Source: Sepiola atlantica (Eukaryota; Mollusca; Cephalopoda; Sepiida; Sepiolidae). From it: 64,000 nucleotides of DNA. This document shows positions 11,241 through 27,931 of this stretch, in pieces (the first letter of the stretch is position 1; the number at the start of each line of letters is the position of its first letter). Made by a program: the position numbers and the translations under genes. The notes beneath the pieces are model-generated. The model worked only from the letters and a program-made list of their open reading frames with translations. It was not told where the DNA came from and did not search any database. The DNA is taken from assembly GCA_963556195.1 (NCBI GenBank), contig OY744516.1, forward strand, positions 38,611,778 to 38,675,777, in the 5' to 3' direction.

Positions 11241-11264
11241 AGTTTTAATGGTTGAGAGACTTCC

Positions 11265-11269
<5 letters not shown>

Positions 11270-11311
<42 letters not shown>
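11270..11311. repeat. (TA)n microsatellite
   Basis: Pure TA run. Confidence 0.97.
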
Positions 11312-11313
<2 letters not shown>

Positions 11314-11680
11314 CTCATGTAACCCTTGATTATTCGAATAAAAGCATTCTATATTTTCTTTAAAAGCATATTTATATACAAATAATTGTTTCCCCCAATC
11401 TGAAGAGTGTATATTTAATCATATACAAAATATCACCGATTTTCTTGAGGAAGCTTCAATGACGTAGGACAATTTCCCTAGTCATGCTGAAAAAATTAAA
11501 AGGCATCTAATATTCATTTAACTTATCAATACTTTATTTTCACTGTCATTTGTTTTAAATGCAAAAACTTATTTTATTTTATTTGGTACAGGAAGTTCAT
11601 ATTGTAAAATGTGTATTATATGTGAAGTTCTTTCTTGTTTATAGTGTATATATTCAATCGATAAAAATCGATAAAAAACA

Positions 11681-11685
<5 letters not shown>
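11312..11685. other. AT-rich DNA, no gene seen
   Basis: No motif or repeat recognised. Confidence 0.5.

Positions 11686-11736
<51 letters not shown>
11686..11736. repeat. (TA)n microsatellite
   Basis: Pure TA run. Confidence 0.97.
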
Positions 11737-11739
<3 letters not shown>

Positions 11740-12479
11740 GAGATAGAAAAAGTAGTAACCTTTTCTCCAAGCACGTATTTGAATACATATCTTTGAGTTT
11801 TGTTATGTAATCTGAGACAACGATTGGCTTATTCTACAATTGCCGACGACGACCTGGGAGCGACTGCCCGTCTGAAAGCTAATGATAAATTGACAGAAAT
11901 CTGATAATGTCAATTGTTTTAATGACGCATCGCTATTGAAATCAAGAAGAACTTTGATATTTCAACTCGCTGATTCGTGTCAGATAGAAAAAAAAACTTG
12001 GACGACATATTCGATCTGCCATTAAATCTGTTTGTTTGGTAAATATTTTGTATTTGCTTTTCTTTTCATCTAATGCTATTTAGTGTTCAGTTTTTATAGA
12101 TATTTCCGCTTTCCTGTTATAATCGTTGAAAAATAAAACATTAGAGTAAAGAAACTAATCAAGTTGTGCACACAATTTTTGATAATTTCTAATATAATTG
12201 GCAGTAAAACACTGATATATTTTGTTTGCTTATATTTTGATGTGTGGTTTAAAAATACGCTTTGAAACACTATAATAAGATAAACTAAAAGATATAAACT
12301 CCTGGAACAATATATGGGAGAAACCGCAAGTAGGCAAAACAAAATAGGAGGACATTAAGAAATACATTTTGCATATTAAAAAAGGAATTCACATAGAATT
12401 GACACTAACGTAGACACCGTTGTAATAAACGTAAGAAATATGTCAAGCTTGAAATATATAAGGATTTAGGATTTCTGAT
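11737..12479. other. AT-rich DNA, no gene seen
   Basis: The right part may include the eroded 3' end of the minus-strand LINE that starts at 12.5 kb, but no motif marks it. Confidence 0.45.
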
Positions 12480-14194
12480 TGACTCTCGAACAAATGCGAA
12501 ATTGGAAGTAGACAGCACAAATCGACGCATCACAAGCATATTAGAGGATCACTGAGAAAAACAATCTAAAGAGAACCGGATCCATGACACAACCCTGCTT
12601 TCTACCATTGGAAACATCGAACCGTTCAGAAATCTTCCCGTTAGACACCACAACCAACCAAGACATGATGCTATTAAGCATGTTGCCAGGAATAACGAAT
12701 TTTTTAAGCATCTTCCACAATGGTCTTCTGTTCAAGGTGTCAAAGACCTTAATTATGTCAACGAACACTATATACAATTCATGATTTGTCTCCTTCACTT
12801 TCTCGACAACATAACAAAGGGAGAAGATCATATCGATAACAGCACAGCCATCGCAGACGACAAACTGCGATCCCGGGTAAATTTTTGCGGCAAAATAATG
12901 AATTATTCTGTTATGAATAAGTCTTGCTAATATACTTTCTGCAACTGACAACAGAGAACTTCCCCGGAAATTCGACTACTCTTATTCTTTAAAGTATATT
13001 TTATGAGGGCGTCCCTGAAATCTTGTGGTACATATTCATGCTTCTCATATGACAACTAATAGGCCCAAAACCTGTTTATCAGTTTTGTGCCACTATACTT
13101 AGGGATCTTTGGTGGAATTCCGTCTTTTCCTGGGGCGTTGTCTGACATGATGTGCTTGATTATATTATTTGATTTCCTTAAAGGTCGGAATGATAGAATG
13201 ACGGAGTACCTCTGCTCGCTTAGGAATCGAAGCTATGACGCCTTCATCCACGTCGGAGGTGGAACTAAAAACCGATTCAAAGTGTTCTCTCCAATTCAAT
13301 AAGATATCATTTTAGTCCGTTTGGAGTGATGTGCCATCAGAATAGAGTACACGAAAGTTCCAACTTTCCTTTTGACCATAAACTTTCTTTAAGCCCTCAT
13401 GAAAGATTTTTGTATACTCCTGAGCCGCATGTTGTTGGGGTTAGGCGGCGTTCTTATCATTGATCCATGTTTTATGATATTTGATTGATAAATTCTTTAA
13501 CTCTTTCATTGTTATCGTCAAACAAATCCTGGTATTTACGAACAGGAAAACCAAGTATTTCAAATGAGGGAAATAAACTACATCTCTGCGACGCTTTCAA
13601 GACGTCTCAATGTCATCAGTTATTTCGACTACATCGAGAGATTCCTCTAGATTATCACGCATTTCCTCCCTTTTAATGCTGCTTTTAATGTGTTTCAGTA
13701 TTGCTGACATTCGAAGCTTCCAGACGGAAAGATGTCTTACTACGAAAGAGTGCGTGATCCGATAGAAAGCAGGTGCCCATGAAAAGAACGCGTGATGGAA
13801 ATGTCATTTATGTCTCGCCTCCGAGTAATCTGTAGTTTATTATACCCCCAACACCTCAATGTAAGGTGCAACCAAGAGGTCTTACGGGGTATTCCTCTGT
13901 TGAAACAGAGTATTGGTGATCGTAAGGTCAAAATCACTGCAGATTGAGAGAAGACGACAGTTTAAATTCATTATCAGTACACCGTGATGTCCTGAAACCC
14001 TCTCCCAAGCTACATGGTAAGAGCCAACTCAAGCATTGAAAGATTCCAAAAGGACAAGCTTGTTCCCATACTTGACTCTATAAATGACATCACGACGACA
14101 ACTGTAGAAATCATCCTTTTCTTGCTCCGAGGTTGTCATTGTTGGGGCATAACAGATTACCAAAGTAGCACGCGGGTTACCCCGAAGATAAAGT
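12480..14194 (-). pseudogene. Decayed LINE with AP-type endonuclease and RT
   Basis: On the minus strand, the endonuclease end reads 'ATLVICYAPTM' (about 14175-14140), then 'DFDLTITNTLFQQ' (about 13950-13910), 'KTSWLHLTLRCWG' and 'ITRRRDINDISITR' (to about 13790). This is the C-terminal half of an exonuclease/endonuclease-type LINE nuclease. The linker has 'WREHFESVF' (about 13300). The RT begins with 'NAPGKDGIPPKIP' (about 13145-13105). A 136-codon frame (12951-12541) then has 'SVAESILARLIHNRI', 'AVIDMIFSLCYV', 'LYIVFVDIIKVFDTLNR' and 'GRKQGCVMDPVLF'. The YADD box is not present, so the 3' half of the RT is lost. Sequences like this are usually placed in RTE-like or related clades (the same endonuclease type as in craniofacial development protein 2); I could not settle the clade. 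The 5' part is cut by a (TA)n array. Confidence 0.85.
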
Positions 14195-14195
14195 G

Positions 14196-14196
<1 letters not shown>

Positions 14197-14262
<66 letters not shown>
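14197..14262. repeat. (TA)n microsatellite at the LINE 5' break
   Basis: Directly abuts the endonuclease coding sequence of the minus-strand LINE. Beyond it (to 14466) the frame stays open but has no LINE motif. Confidence 0.96.
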
Positions 14263-14265
<3 letters not shown>

Positions 14266-16228
14266 GAATAGACGTCCTCGGATGGGTATAAGCAATAAAT
14301 ATAGCATCCGTTTTAAATTTAAATGTTTCTCTTCCTTTATGGGGTATGTTACGGTTTTGGTGGAATCCATCTCAATGGTGAAGTTAAAAAAAACAACAAC
14401 AAATAATATGTCCACGTTACTCACCCTTTTGCCTAGAATACCCATTCTATAATTCATAAAGTACAATAATTTAGGATATTACCAAGCTGATAAATATTAT
14501 TGAAGCTCACACGTGGTAACCGATTCTTTTTAAAAATGTATTACTTAATATAACTAGAAATTAGATATAGAGAAATTATTTTTTATATCTAACTTATTTA
14601 AAAATATTTCCTTCGAGAAAATAGTGAGAACAATCAAATAAAATGTCAAAAGAATTATATAACTATATAAAAGAGAATTTTCTTGGGAAGAGTTTTACGT
14701 ATTGTTTTACGTAGAAAAGCCGGATTCGTAACTTACACGATTCATTTTGCATTGTTCAGACGTAAATATGCTGATGTGACTGCCGTGTTATTCTTAGAAT
14801 GAATAAATAGGTTTCTTCCTAAACGTTGAAAATAACGTTCAATAATGACATCCTGATATTTATCTGAATTTGAGTATTTCTGTCACTAATAATGTAATAC
14901 AAGTGTCATCGATTGCCAGCAATGCACAGTTAACATCTTAGGCCTGTAGCGATTCTGTTTAATCTATCGAAGAGACTTAGAAGTTATAAAGGAATAGCAA
15001 TAGCCTCTTAGAAATATGCATTCTACCTTATGAACTGTTTCTTGCCTGAGAAATCACAGAAATACATAAAGATTCTGCGAAACTATAATTGGTGGCTGGA
15101 ACGCAGTGGAAGAATGCAGCTGTGAACCACCATCAAAGGGAAGGATTTTTGTAGCAGAAAAATGATAAATTGCAAATCATATAAAATAATAAAATCAGAC
15201 TAGGAATATGGCGATTTTGCCACACCCAATGAATACTGAGCTGCAAATAGCGTAAGGTTATTTCCACTGACAATAAATAGTTGATTGGTGTCAGTATCGT
15301 CTCTTTTGTTGTTGATGCAGGCGTCGTTTCATTACGCAAAAGGATGATCAATCGAATCAGGGCAGAAAATAACGTTAAAAACAAGAATTGAAGAAAACCA
15401 AATGATAATGGTCATTTTGAAGTTAATAACACGCATGCGTGAATAAATCGGATCTGATTGGTCAAAAGATGCAAATTTGCTTAGTTGCTTAATAGAAATG
15501 TTTGAAAAGCAATGATTGCAATAACGGAGATATGAAGAAAAGGTTATCGGATGAACTTCCCTGAGCTCGGAGTCGTTGAAGAGAGAAAATGCATAGCATG
15601 CGGTATAAGCAGAATCGATGCGGTTTTATGTCTGTTCATATGTCGTTTTGTGACCCATTATATTTTATGAAGAAGATGTAGATATCAAAGTGATAGAAAT
15701 AGTTCACTTCTTTATAGACCTTCTTTTAATTATGGCGGACTTTCTTAACGTATGAGTCTATGTGTAGAACGAATTGATAACTTTTATGTGTTTCAATGAT
15801 AAGTGACAGCTTTTAGGGTTCCTATGAAAATAAAATATTATTGTATGTATGTATGTATGTATATGCTTGGATATATATCTCATATCTGTAAAACCCATAT
15901 GACATTAAGACATTTTCAGTCAAAAAAATTATATTCGTTAACTAGTAAACATCGCTATTAACTTTCGTAAAACAATGGCATACACTTAAGAAATTTTCTA
16001 AATTATTCGTTCGCGAACTGGAACTCAATCGCTTTGTTATTAACTGAGATGTCCATTCATTTTAAATTAAATGTCAATTAATTAAAAATTAATGGAATAA
16101 ATTAATCAGTTAGTTATTATTCAAAATATTTTGTTCACACACGATCTGAATAAAAATAAGTTCAAACCAGAAAGAATACACGGAAACTAATTTATGATGC
16201 CACCCACTATGCACTCCAGCCCGTGAGT

Positions 16229-16231
<3 letters not shown>
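14263..16231. other. AT-rich DNA, no gene seen
   Basis: A short (GTAT)n run lies at 15842-15862. Otherwise there is no frame with coding character and no recognisable repeat. Confidence 0.5.

Positions 16232-16268
<37 letters not shown>
16232..16268. repeat. (TA)n microsatellite
   Basis: Pure TA run ending in TG. Confidence 0.96.
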
Positions 16269-16271
<3 letters not shown>

Positions 16272-16631
16272 CATTAGAGCAGATTTCAAAAACTATTTGA
16301 ACATTTTGGAATCTGTCTCTTTCGCAATTCGTAAACATTCCTTGTGCCGGCAGAAGAAATTCGTTAAAATATTAAATCTCTTTTAAGAACTTTTTATCCA
16401 ACGATGTGCTTTTTAAAACGTTTTAACCACTTTGAATTAAAGTTATTTTAATAGCCCATCGTTAATTTCTTGGCACGTTCAATTTTCCTTATACTCTTTA
16501 CTTTCGCCAATATTATTTATTTATCTTAACTATCGATCTTCTCCTGACGATATGATAGTTGAAAGGGCCTTAAAAAGATTTACGTTTATTGTTTTTAAAA
16601 GCCTATATAAGTTTTTTTACCCCACTCATTT

Positions 16632-21201
<4,570 letters not shown>

Positions 21202-21251
<50 letters not shown>

Positions 21252-21260
21252 ATATCTATA
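21202..21260. repeat. (TA)n microsatellite
   Basis: Right border of the large LINE. Confidence 0.96.
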
Positions 21261-21719
21261 ATTAGTAGACTGTCTTTTCCTCTGTAACTCTTACTACATA
21301 AGACAAAACATCTATCATACGCTTCGAAACTTAACACTCTATTAACCTACTTGACTCGAGCGTTTTGCCAAAATTTTTATTTAATACCATCCTCAAACAT
21401 AAATTACTATCATTAAACCCCTGCGTCTGGCTCTTCCAAATACGTAATCCAAATAGATGGTAGCATACTTATGTTCCCCCTAATCTTTTACTCCTGCAAT
21501 ACACACCACATACATTGGTTACAAACTTATAAAACTAAACAACGTGACAAAAATTGTAATTATATATTTGCTTAACAATTGAACACTACAAATATTATCT
21601 AATAATTAGATTAAATATTTTTTTCTTAATTAACAGTTCCTTTGGACTCTTAACACACTATATGGATCAGATCAGAATTGATTACATTTTCAGTCACTCA
21701 TTGAGAAATTCTACTAGAA

Positions 21720-22511
21720 TGCGGCAATTTTTCATTTTCCATTTAGGGGAGAGATTTTACTTTAGCCCATTGTGTAGTATCTGCTATGATGCTATACTTA
21801 GTATTTTCTCTCCTCGGTCATTAAGGAGAAATCCTTCCGGACTGCGCCAATTATTTTAATTCACCAATCAAGACTGATCCCTTTTGAAGGAGATGAATTT
21901 TCCACACGTGGGGAGGTAACTAAATAGTAACAACATATTCATTTGTGGAGAATACTTAACAGTTTAAAAATCGTAAACTAAATGAAAAAACACAACAAAA
22001 AATTAATATTGATTGCGAATATCCCTCAAACAAGGCTACTCCGGATTGGGATAACATCGACTCAGTCTACACGTATTTGTCCTGCAATGATCTCGGAAAG
22101 CTTCGCGAATATTTTTGGATCACATTTACTTGTTTTTCGTGGCGGGCATGGTTATCATATTTGCCAATAGTGTATTATCTGTTATGATACTATACTTAAT
22201 TAAATCTCCTCTAAATAGGGCCAGTACGGATGTATATACAAATTTGTTCAGTGTAGAAAAACTTTTTCTTCACTTACCGCGGAAAGCTTAGCGACTATTT
22301 TTGGATTAAATTTACTTTTTAGGGTGAGGGAGGGAGTGGGTTTTATTTTTGATAACCGCATAATAAAAAGCGCAGTAACCGATAAAAATACGGAAATCTA
22401 TTTTGTTTGATTAGAAACATGGATACATTTTATACGCATTTACTCTAATACTTAAGCTTTCTAAATTAAATTTAGTTATAGCCCGGGCAACGCGGGAACA
22501 GGTCTTGCTAG
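21720..22511 (+). mobile_element. Helitron-like non-autonomous element with internal repeats
   Basis: The right end has a GC-rich hairpin (cccgggcaacgcggg, about 22483-22497), then 'aacaggtcttg' and CTAG at 22508-22511 followed by T, which is the Helitron 3' layout. Inside, 'gtgta-tatctg-tatgat-ctatactta' occurs near 21775 and 22170, and 'cggaaagctt-gcga-tatttttgga' occurs near 22093 and 22280, so part of the body is duplicated. The 5' TC end was not found, so the left limit is arbitrary. The minus-strand terminus at 4.9 kb belongs to the same type. Confidence 0.5.
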
Positions 22512-23395
22512 TATGTAAATATATCGCCTTTTTCTCATATCTGATACTGAACCTTCTATTGCATGTGTGCTTGGCTCATGCTAGCACTTGTTTAACCCAC
22601 ACTGTCATTATCACCACAACTATCATGTTAAAGAATAATAGGACCTTATGGATTAAAGTCTAATCAGAGAAACACATTCTCCACGGTGTAATAGGAATGT
22701 ATCCATGTGTCAGCGTTTGTGTCGGGAGCGGCCCGTCATTTTGGTGCAACGATTGAAGAGTTGGCTGCTAACAGGATTTCAACAGTAAACGATCGGGTTT
22801 ACTCATCAGAATTTAAGTCTGCTTCAGTGAGGCGATCGATATCCTAAGGTGAATCTAATTGAACATGTATGATGATGGTTGAACGAGTGATTCCAAATAC
22901 ATTAATCGTTTGAAGGTCGTTCGGTTAAAGAGAGTGTGATAGAATTTCAAAGACAGAGTGTTTTTTTTTTTTGCTTTTTGCAAAGGTTTTAGATTTCTAT
23001 TATTTGTCCTGATTGCTATCGTATTTTTCTTGTGCCGATTCGGCTCTTTTAAGCAACAATATTCAACGCGTGTAAGAATTTGCAATCGCTTCTGTCGACG
23101 ACCGGAGCAGATGTATTCGAAAGGAGATCGTTTACGGGAGTAATGAAAAAATAAACACTTTCAAATGATTCACTGATTAAATAAACACGCATGTGCAATG
23201 ACTCGCCCGTCCGATATTTGAAACAAGCTGCACTAAGAAACGATCACAAAAGTGTGGTGCATCTGTCTCCATCGATTTCCAATTTAACGTCTATTTCCCA
23301 CAAACACATAGACGCAACATCGTATACGTTACAGACGTTAATAGAAAATATAGTTACCGAATCGATAAAGTAGATATACACAAACAAACACGCAC

Positions 23396-23396
<1 letters not shown>
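22512..23396. other. Unclassified DNA, no gene seen
   Basis: Slightly less AT-rich than the average. Frames on both strands at 22855-23143 and 23191-23373 have no family motif. Confidence 0.45.
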
Positions 23397-23484
<88 letters not shown>

Positions 23485-23486
23485 TT
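23397..23486. repeat. (TA)n microsatellite
   Basis: Abuts the left arm of the inverted repeat at 23487. Confidence 0.96.
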
Positions 23487-23841
23487 ATATAAGTCAGTTT
23501 ATATTATATTCCAATAACCATGGTTTTATTTTATTATTTCTATTTTTTCACATTTCCAAAAGAAATAACAATTCTGTGAGATATATTTTTTACAATCCGT
23601 TTCATTTGTCTTGTGTCAAGACACTTTAATCCAAGAACTTTTTTTACTCTTTCTGAATTTTTCTGATGATTTTGTAATGTTGCAGAAACGATATTGACAT
23701 AAAAACGTTGTTTGGCACAAGACAAATGAAACGGACCGTAAAAATATATCTCACAGAAATGTTATGTTCATGGAAATGTGAAAAAATAAAAATAATAAAA
23801 CAAAACCATGGTTATTGGAATATAATACGCACTGACTTATA
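23487..23841. repeat. Long inverted repeat 1 (foldback/MITE-like)
   Basis: The left arm 23487-23618 and right arm 23712-23841 are reverse complements with about 90% identity by eye; the outer end reads tataagtcagt and the arms share 'ccaataaccatggtttt' and 'ccgtttcatttgtcttgtg'. The loop is about 93 bp. The right half recurs at 63122-63295, again between TA arrays, so this is a family. Confidence 0.88.
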
Positions 23842-23950
23842 TTTGCTCTGTTATCACTAATTGACAATCATCGAGCTGAATCTTTTAAGGAGACTGCAAA
23901 GTAAAAGAGCACTGATAGTATATGCTAATACATATATAGTCATTAATAAT

Positions 23951-24000
23951 TATATATCTATATCTATATATATATATATATATCTATATATATATATATA
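23951..24000. repeat. (TA)n with TATC interruptions
   Basis: Abuts the left end of inverted repeat 2. Confidence 0.93.
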
Positions 24001-24464
24001 TATATGATAATTTTATTTACACAGACATGTACAAAATCTGCGACACTGGCATGTCGATATTATCGATCAACAGTTACTATAAACTGAGATCTCACCAGGT
24101 AGAGTTAGAATCCGATCTTAACCTCAGATCATATTTAGAGAGAATGAAATGGAGGGATAGAGAAAGAGAAGAAGAAGAAAAGAAATTTAACATTTCAAAA
24201 ATTGAGGCCGTTTTTAGATTTTTTAGATTTTTAATTTTTAATTTAAATTTTTTAACGGCCTCAATTTTTGAAATGTTAAATTTCTTTTCTTCTTCTCTTT
24301 CTCTATCCCTCCATTTCATTCTCTCCAAATATGATCTGAGGTTAAGATCGGATTCTAACTCTGCCTGATGAGATCTCAGTTTATAGTAACTGTTGATCGA
24401 TAACATCAACATGCCAGTGTCGCAGATTTTGTACATCTCTGTGTAAATAAAATTATCATATATA
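24001..24464. repeat. Long inverted repeat 2, near-perfect 210-bp arms
   Basis: The left arm 24001-24213 and right arm 24250-24464 are reverse complements with about six substitutions and one 3-bp indel by eye (about 97%). The outer ends read tatatgataattttattta and the inner ends 'attgaggccgtt'. The loop is only about 36 bp and A/T-rich. As a consequence almost the same peptide frame opens on both strands (MYKICDTGM..., 24027-24368 plus and 24092-24436 minus), which marks it as structure rather than a gene. A transcript would fold into a long double strand. Confidence 0.95.
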
Positions 24465-24556
24465 AAGCTCTATTTTGATATTGAGCACTTTTTATAAACC
24501 CGGTTAAAATTCTCTGGATTACCACCCTGTGGATATTTCTCACCTGGATTATTACC

Positions 24557-24558
<2 letters not shown>

Positions 24559-24591
<33 letters not shown>
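24559..24591. repeat. (TA)n microsatellite
   Basis: Pure TA run. Confidence 0.96.
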
Positions 24592-24593
<2 letters not shown>

Positions 24594-25495
24594 AGAGTCA
24601 ACTTCATATACAATAAAGATGCCACATCTAAGCGCGCGTACTTTTTCCTAAAATAGTATGGAGAGCTATTTAATAAAACGCATTTTATTAAAATCGTATT
24701 CATCAAAATAGTTTATTAGATTTTAATTTTTTGCTAAACATCCGAAAAATGTGTCGCTTTGTACGAGTTGGAAGAAATTGATTAAATGATTCAAAAGTCA
24801 GATTATCGCATCTTAGAATGAATTATTAGGATTTCAATTGAAATAGAAATGAGAAAAAGGCAACACTTTACAAACGTTGCTAAATTAAAGAAACTTATTA
24901 TTATTTCTATGGAAATCTTGTATTATAGCATCCTATTTGTCTTAATTTTTCTTAACTCGACAAAAATAACATCGATACCTTAAAACTGTTGTTTGTATCT
25001 AAGTATTTAGTGTTGTATTGTAAGGTTTCCGAAAAAAAAAGAGCAGAATTAACAAAGCTTTGTAAAAAGTATAGTTTGTTTATTTATTGACCGACTAATT
25101 CAGCTATGAAAAAGTTATTTTTTCACTTTCTCATCTTCAGGGTAAGTTGTTTGGAAAGCGTTCTTTCGACGCAATATCACATCGGGTAGTAAGAAACTCT
25201 TTCAACCTAATATCATATAGGGTGCTAATATTGACTTATTGGCATTTGATAAGGTTTAGATAATCAACTTTGTTATACGTCCGATTGTACTTTAATTGCA
25301 CCAATCATGCTCAGTATACTACACAAGCGAAAATGTCATATGATTATAACAAGTTGACATCTGTGACACATCACACAAGTACTGGGATGTGACAACCATT
25401 AATAACATTTTAAACTAATACATGGTGCGCATTTGAGTTCAAATGATAGCTAATAAATTCATAGAGATGAAATAATAAACTAAATAGAAATAAAA
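24592..25495. other. Unclassified DNA with a possible PLE tail
   Basis: No gene seen. Near 25080-25140 the minus strand reads CTGAAGA followed by an arm pair (gagaaagt ... actttttc), reminiscent of the hammerhead-bearing PLE 3' ends elsewhere, but no GAAA follows in place. Confidence 0.3.
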
Positions 25496-26009
25496 TATCT
25501 AATCAAGGGAGGCGCGAGAGCGCTCTATCCCTTAATAGACCACACGAATGGCCTATGCTGGAAATCTCATTTCTTTGATCAATCATAACTCAAAAGCCAA
25601 TAAACCAAATTAGGTAAAACTTTGCACAAAATTTTGATTTTATAGGTCCTATAAGTGTGTACAATTTCAGCATCATTAGTCAAGGCAACCTAGAGATTCA
25701 GAAAGTTCAATCATGAAATCATGTTATCTGTGTGTACGTACGTACGTATGTGCCACCCTATATCTCATCAACTCTTTGATGGATTCAGCTGATTTTTGGC
25801 AGAGATAGAGGTTCCAGGGTTTAGTTGATGGCATTTTAATTTCAGTTTACCATATACCTTTATTTTCCAGAAAATTCCGAAAAACCTTTAAAATGACCAG
25901 TATTCATACACTTTATTCTATATCTTATCGACCATTTGATGGATTCAGCTGATTTTTGGCAGAGATAGAGGTTTTGATGGCATTTTTATTTCAGTTTACC
26001 ATATACCTT
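25496..26009. repeat. Interspersed repeat with internal duplication
   Basis: It starts with a GC-richer stretch (gggaggcgcgagagcgctct) and a short ACGT run (25737-25749). The block 'gatggattcagctgattttt' plus 'ggcagagatagaggtt' and 'cagtttaccatatacctt' occurs twice (about 25779-25860 and 25938-26009). This style is common in invertebrate interspersed repeats; the class is not resolved. Confidence 0.6.
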
Positions 26010-26080
26010 GATTAGTCAAACAACCAACTATATCAGTTATCAGAAGCCATTGTATTGAGGCATAGCCTTTATAAAAGTAG

Positions 26081-26485
26081 TGACATTCCATGAAAAATTG
26101 CCAGTGTACTGAAATCATATACCCTTAATAGAGTTAAGATGAAAATTCATATACACTAAATGTACAAAAGCAAGGAAATTCCCAAATTTTTACACTTTAA
26201 TTGTCATTAAGGGTATGCGAGCACAACAGGGCTATGCATTTTACTGGTAGAAATATTTCTTCAGCGCACCTCACACACTTCATCCACTCATGCATAAAGA
26301 TTTATACTGTAGTGATGTGATAATAAAATGGTTTGGTTGATATGTAGTCATACCCTAAATGACAATAAAAGTGTAAACATTTGGGAATTTCCTTGGTGTT
26401 GTACATTTAGTGTATATGAATTTTCATCTTAACCCTATTAAGGGCATATGATTTCAGTATACTGGCAATTTCTAATGGAATAGAC
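26081..26485. repeat. Long inverted repeat 3
   Basis: Arms 26081-26219 and 26345-26485 are reverse complements at about 90% by eye; both contain 'attgccagt-tactgaaatc', 'gatgaaaattcatatacac' and 'aaggaaattcccaaat'. The loop is 125 bp. It has no coding capacity, consistent with a foldback or MITE-type element. Confidence 0.88.
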
Positions 26486-26730
26486 ATACACTTATAGAAT
26501 GAATAGGCGTAAGAGAGGTGTAAAGTAGCGTTCCACGGACATCAGATAACAGCACAAATTTACATAAAAAAGTAGCACGAATAGACAAACTGCTGATATA
26601 ATTTTATTGAATAGAAAAAAGATAAATGAAACGAATCATAGATATCAGATGATAAAACCAATACACATTTAATAATATAACGAATAGGCGTATCAGAATA
26701 GACAGAGAGAATCATGTCATAGGATTCATT

Positions 26731-27356
26731 TTGTGGCCAACCATCATTTTTAACTTCATCAATAATCTCCCAAATGTCACTCTTAGATCATTTGTCGACA
26801 TCTATGCAGCTTGCACAATCATCTATAGCAGCACACCGAATAGTATTAATGGTGGATATTTTCTGATTGTCGCTCTTTCGACATCTACTGTTGATAAAGT
26901 CACTAGAAACATATTTGGATCATTCTACAGTTCCAGAATTTATATAACTTCTGATGTAATAAGCTGGAGTACTGATGCCACATATAAGGAGGTGTCTCTC
27001 AAAGAACTCTTTCCTGCCTTGACAGAGTGCAAAATTGACTTCGAAATATAGAGGCAGCTGTCCCCTCTCTTCATTACAACATCTTTCCCATAGAAGAGAT
27101 GTTGCTAGACATTGAATAATCTATGGTTATTTTTATGATAGCTGCTTGAAACATTCACACATAAAACACGTCTAGCTACAACAACTGTAATTAATTTTCC
27201 TTTTTTCCTTCGTGTACCTTAAATTAAACGGAACTTGATAGAGCAAAGTTTTTTCAAAGAACTACACGTCTGTAGAACACAGTACTACGGGGCTGCTTCC
27301 GAGACGACTACAGCGTGATCGTTTTCAAGTCTAATGTTAACAAATTCTTGTTTCGC
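26731..27356 (+). pseudogene. Decayed LINE (Jockey/CR1-like RT C-terminal part)
   Basis: The frame at 26731 opens with 'FNFINNLPN' and 'SFVDIYAACTIIYSSTPNS', matching the RT catalytic block FINDLP...YADDTTIYS with the aspartates mutated away. Near 27235-27350 another frame reads 'FFQRTTRL', 'CFRDDYSVIVFKSNVNKFL', which is the typical C-terminus of Jockey/CR1-like LINEs. The region between is eroded. The 5' part (endonuclease and first half of the RT) is absent, as in 5'-truncated insertions. Confidence 0.72.
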
Positions 27357-27421
27357 CGTCCTCTTAAATAATCAAATTCTGCTCAGTTTCAAGCATTGTC
27401 TCTAATCCTCAATGTGATATC

Positions 27422-27931
27422 TCACCATCCCCCTGACAAAAACACATTGACCCTTTTCCTCGGTGAGTCATTACTACAAAACAATGAATCAATCAGGTCG
27501 AGCATTCCCGCATTCGCTCGAACCATCGATGTCAGAAATTGCGGTAGTTTCTCTAAATGGCAGTCAGCTACTTCTACAAGTTCATCAATATATGTATGAT
27601 AAAGTATTTGTGTACCATAATTGATTTGCAGGATGCGCCATTTTTCCCCAGCACGACGAGCGATGCGTTACGAGCTTAAATTCTTAGAAACTGCCATTTT
27701 AATATTTGTACAAAGTGAGCAAGGCACCTTTCGGTTGTCATGCAGGATGATCGTCCCCGAAGCTGTCACGTTATTTCGACCAAAGGATTCGTTTGTTGAT
27801 TCATCTACCCGTATTTGTCTTGGTTAGATTCCTTGATATCCACCTGTTTTTTGTCTATGCCACTGCGCATTAAAAATAATCACGTCATGAAGATTGTGAG
27901 TTTTCGCAACGCACGCTCGGCCATTTTTCAT
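27422..27931 (-). pseudogene. Unrecognised broken reading frame, about 169 codons
   Basis: From an ATG at 27931 (minus) to TGA at 27422, one frame runs about 169 codons with only two internal stops, both TAA (near 27829 and 27665). The composition looks like a real protein: 'MKNGRACVAKTHNLHDVII', 'FNAQWHRQKTGGYQG', 'VPCSLCTNIKMA', 'RIARRAGEKWRILQINYG', 'ELVEVADCHLEKLPQFL', 'RANAGMLDLIDSLF'. It has W, C, H and P in normal proportions, unlike the AT-driven frames nearby, and no intron is needed. I do not recognise the family. It could be a processed pseudogene, a captured gene fragment or part of an unknown element. It lies just 3' of, and opposite to, a LINE remnant. Confidence 0.5.

Noticed and set aside
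24027..24436. Two 113-114-codon frames, one per strand, giving almost the same peptide
   Set aside because: Both come from the arms of one palindrome; there is no independent evidence of coding.
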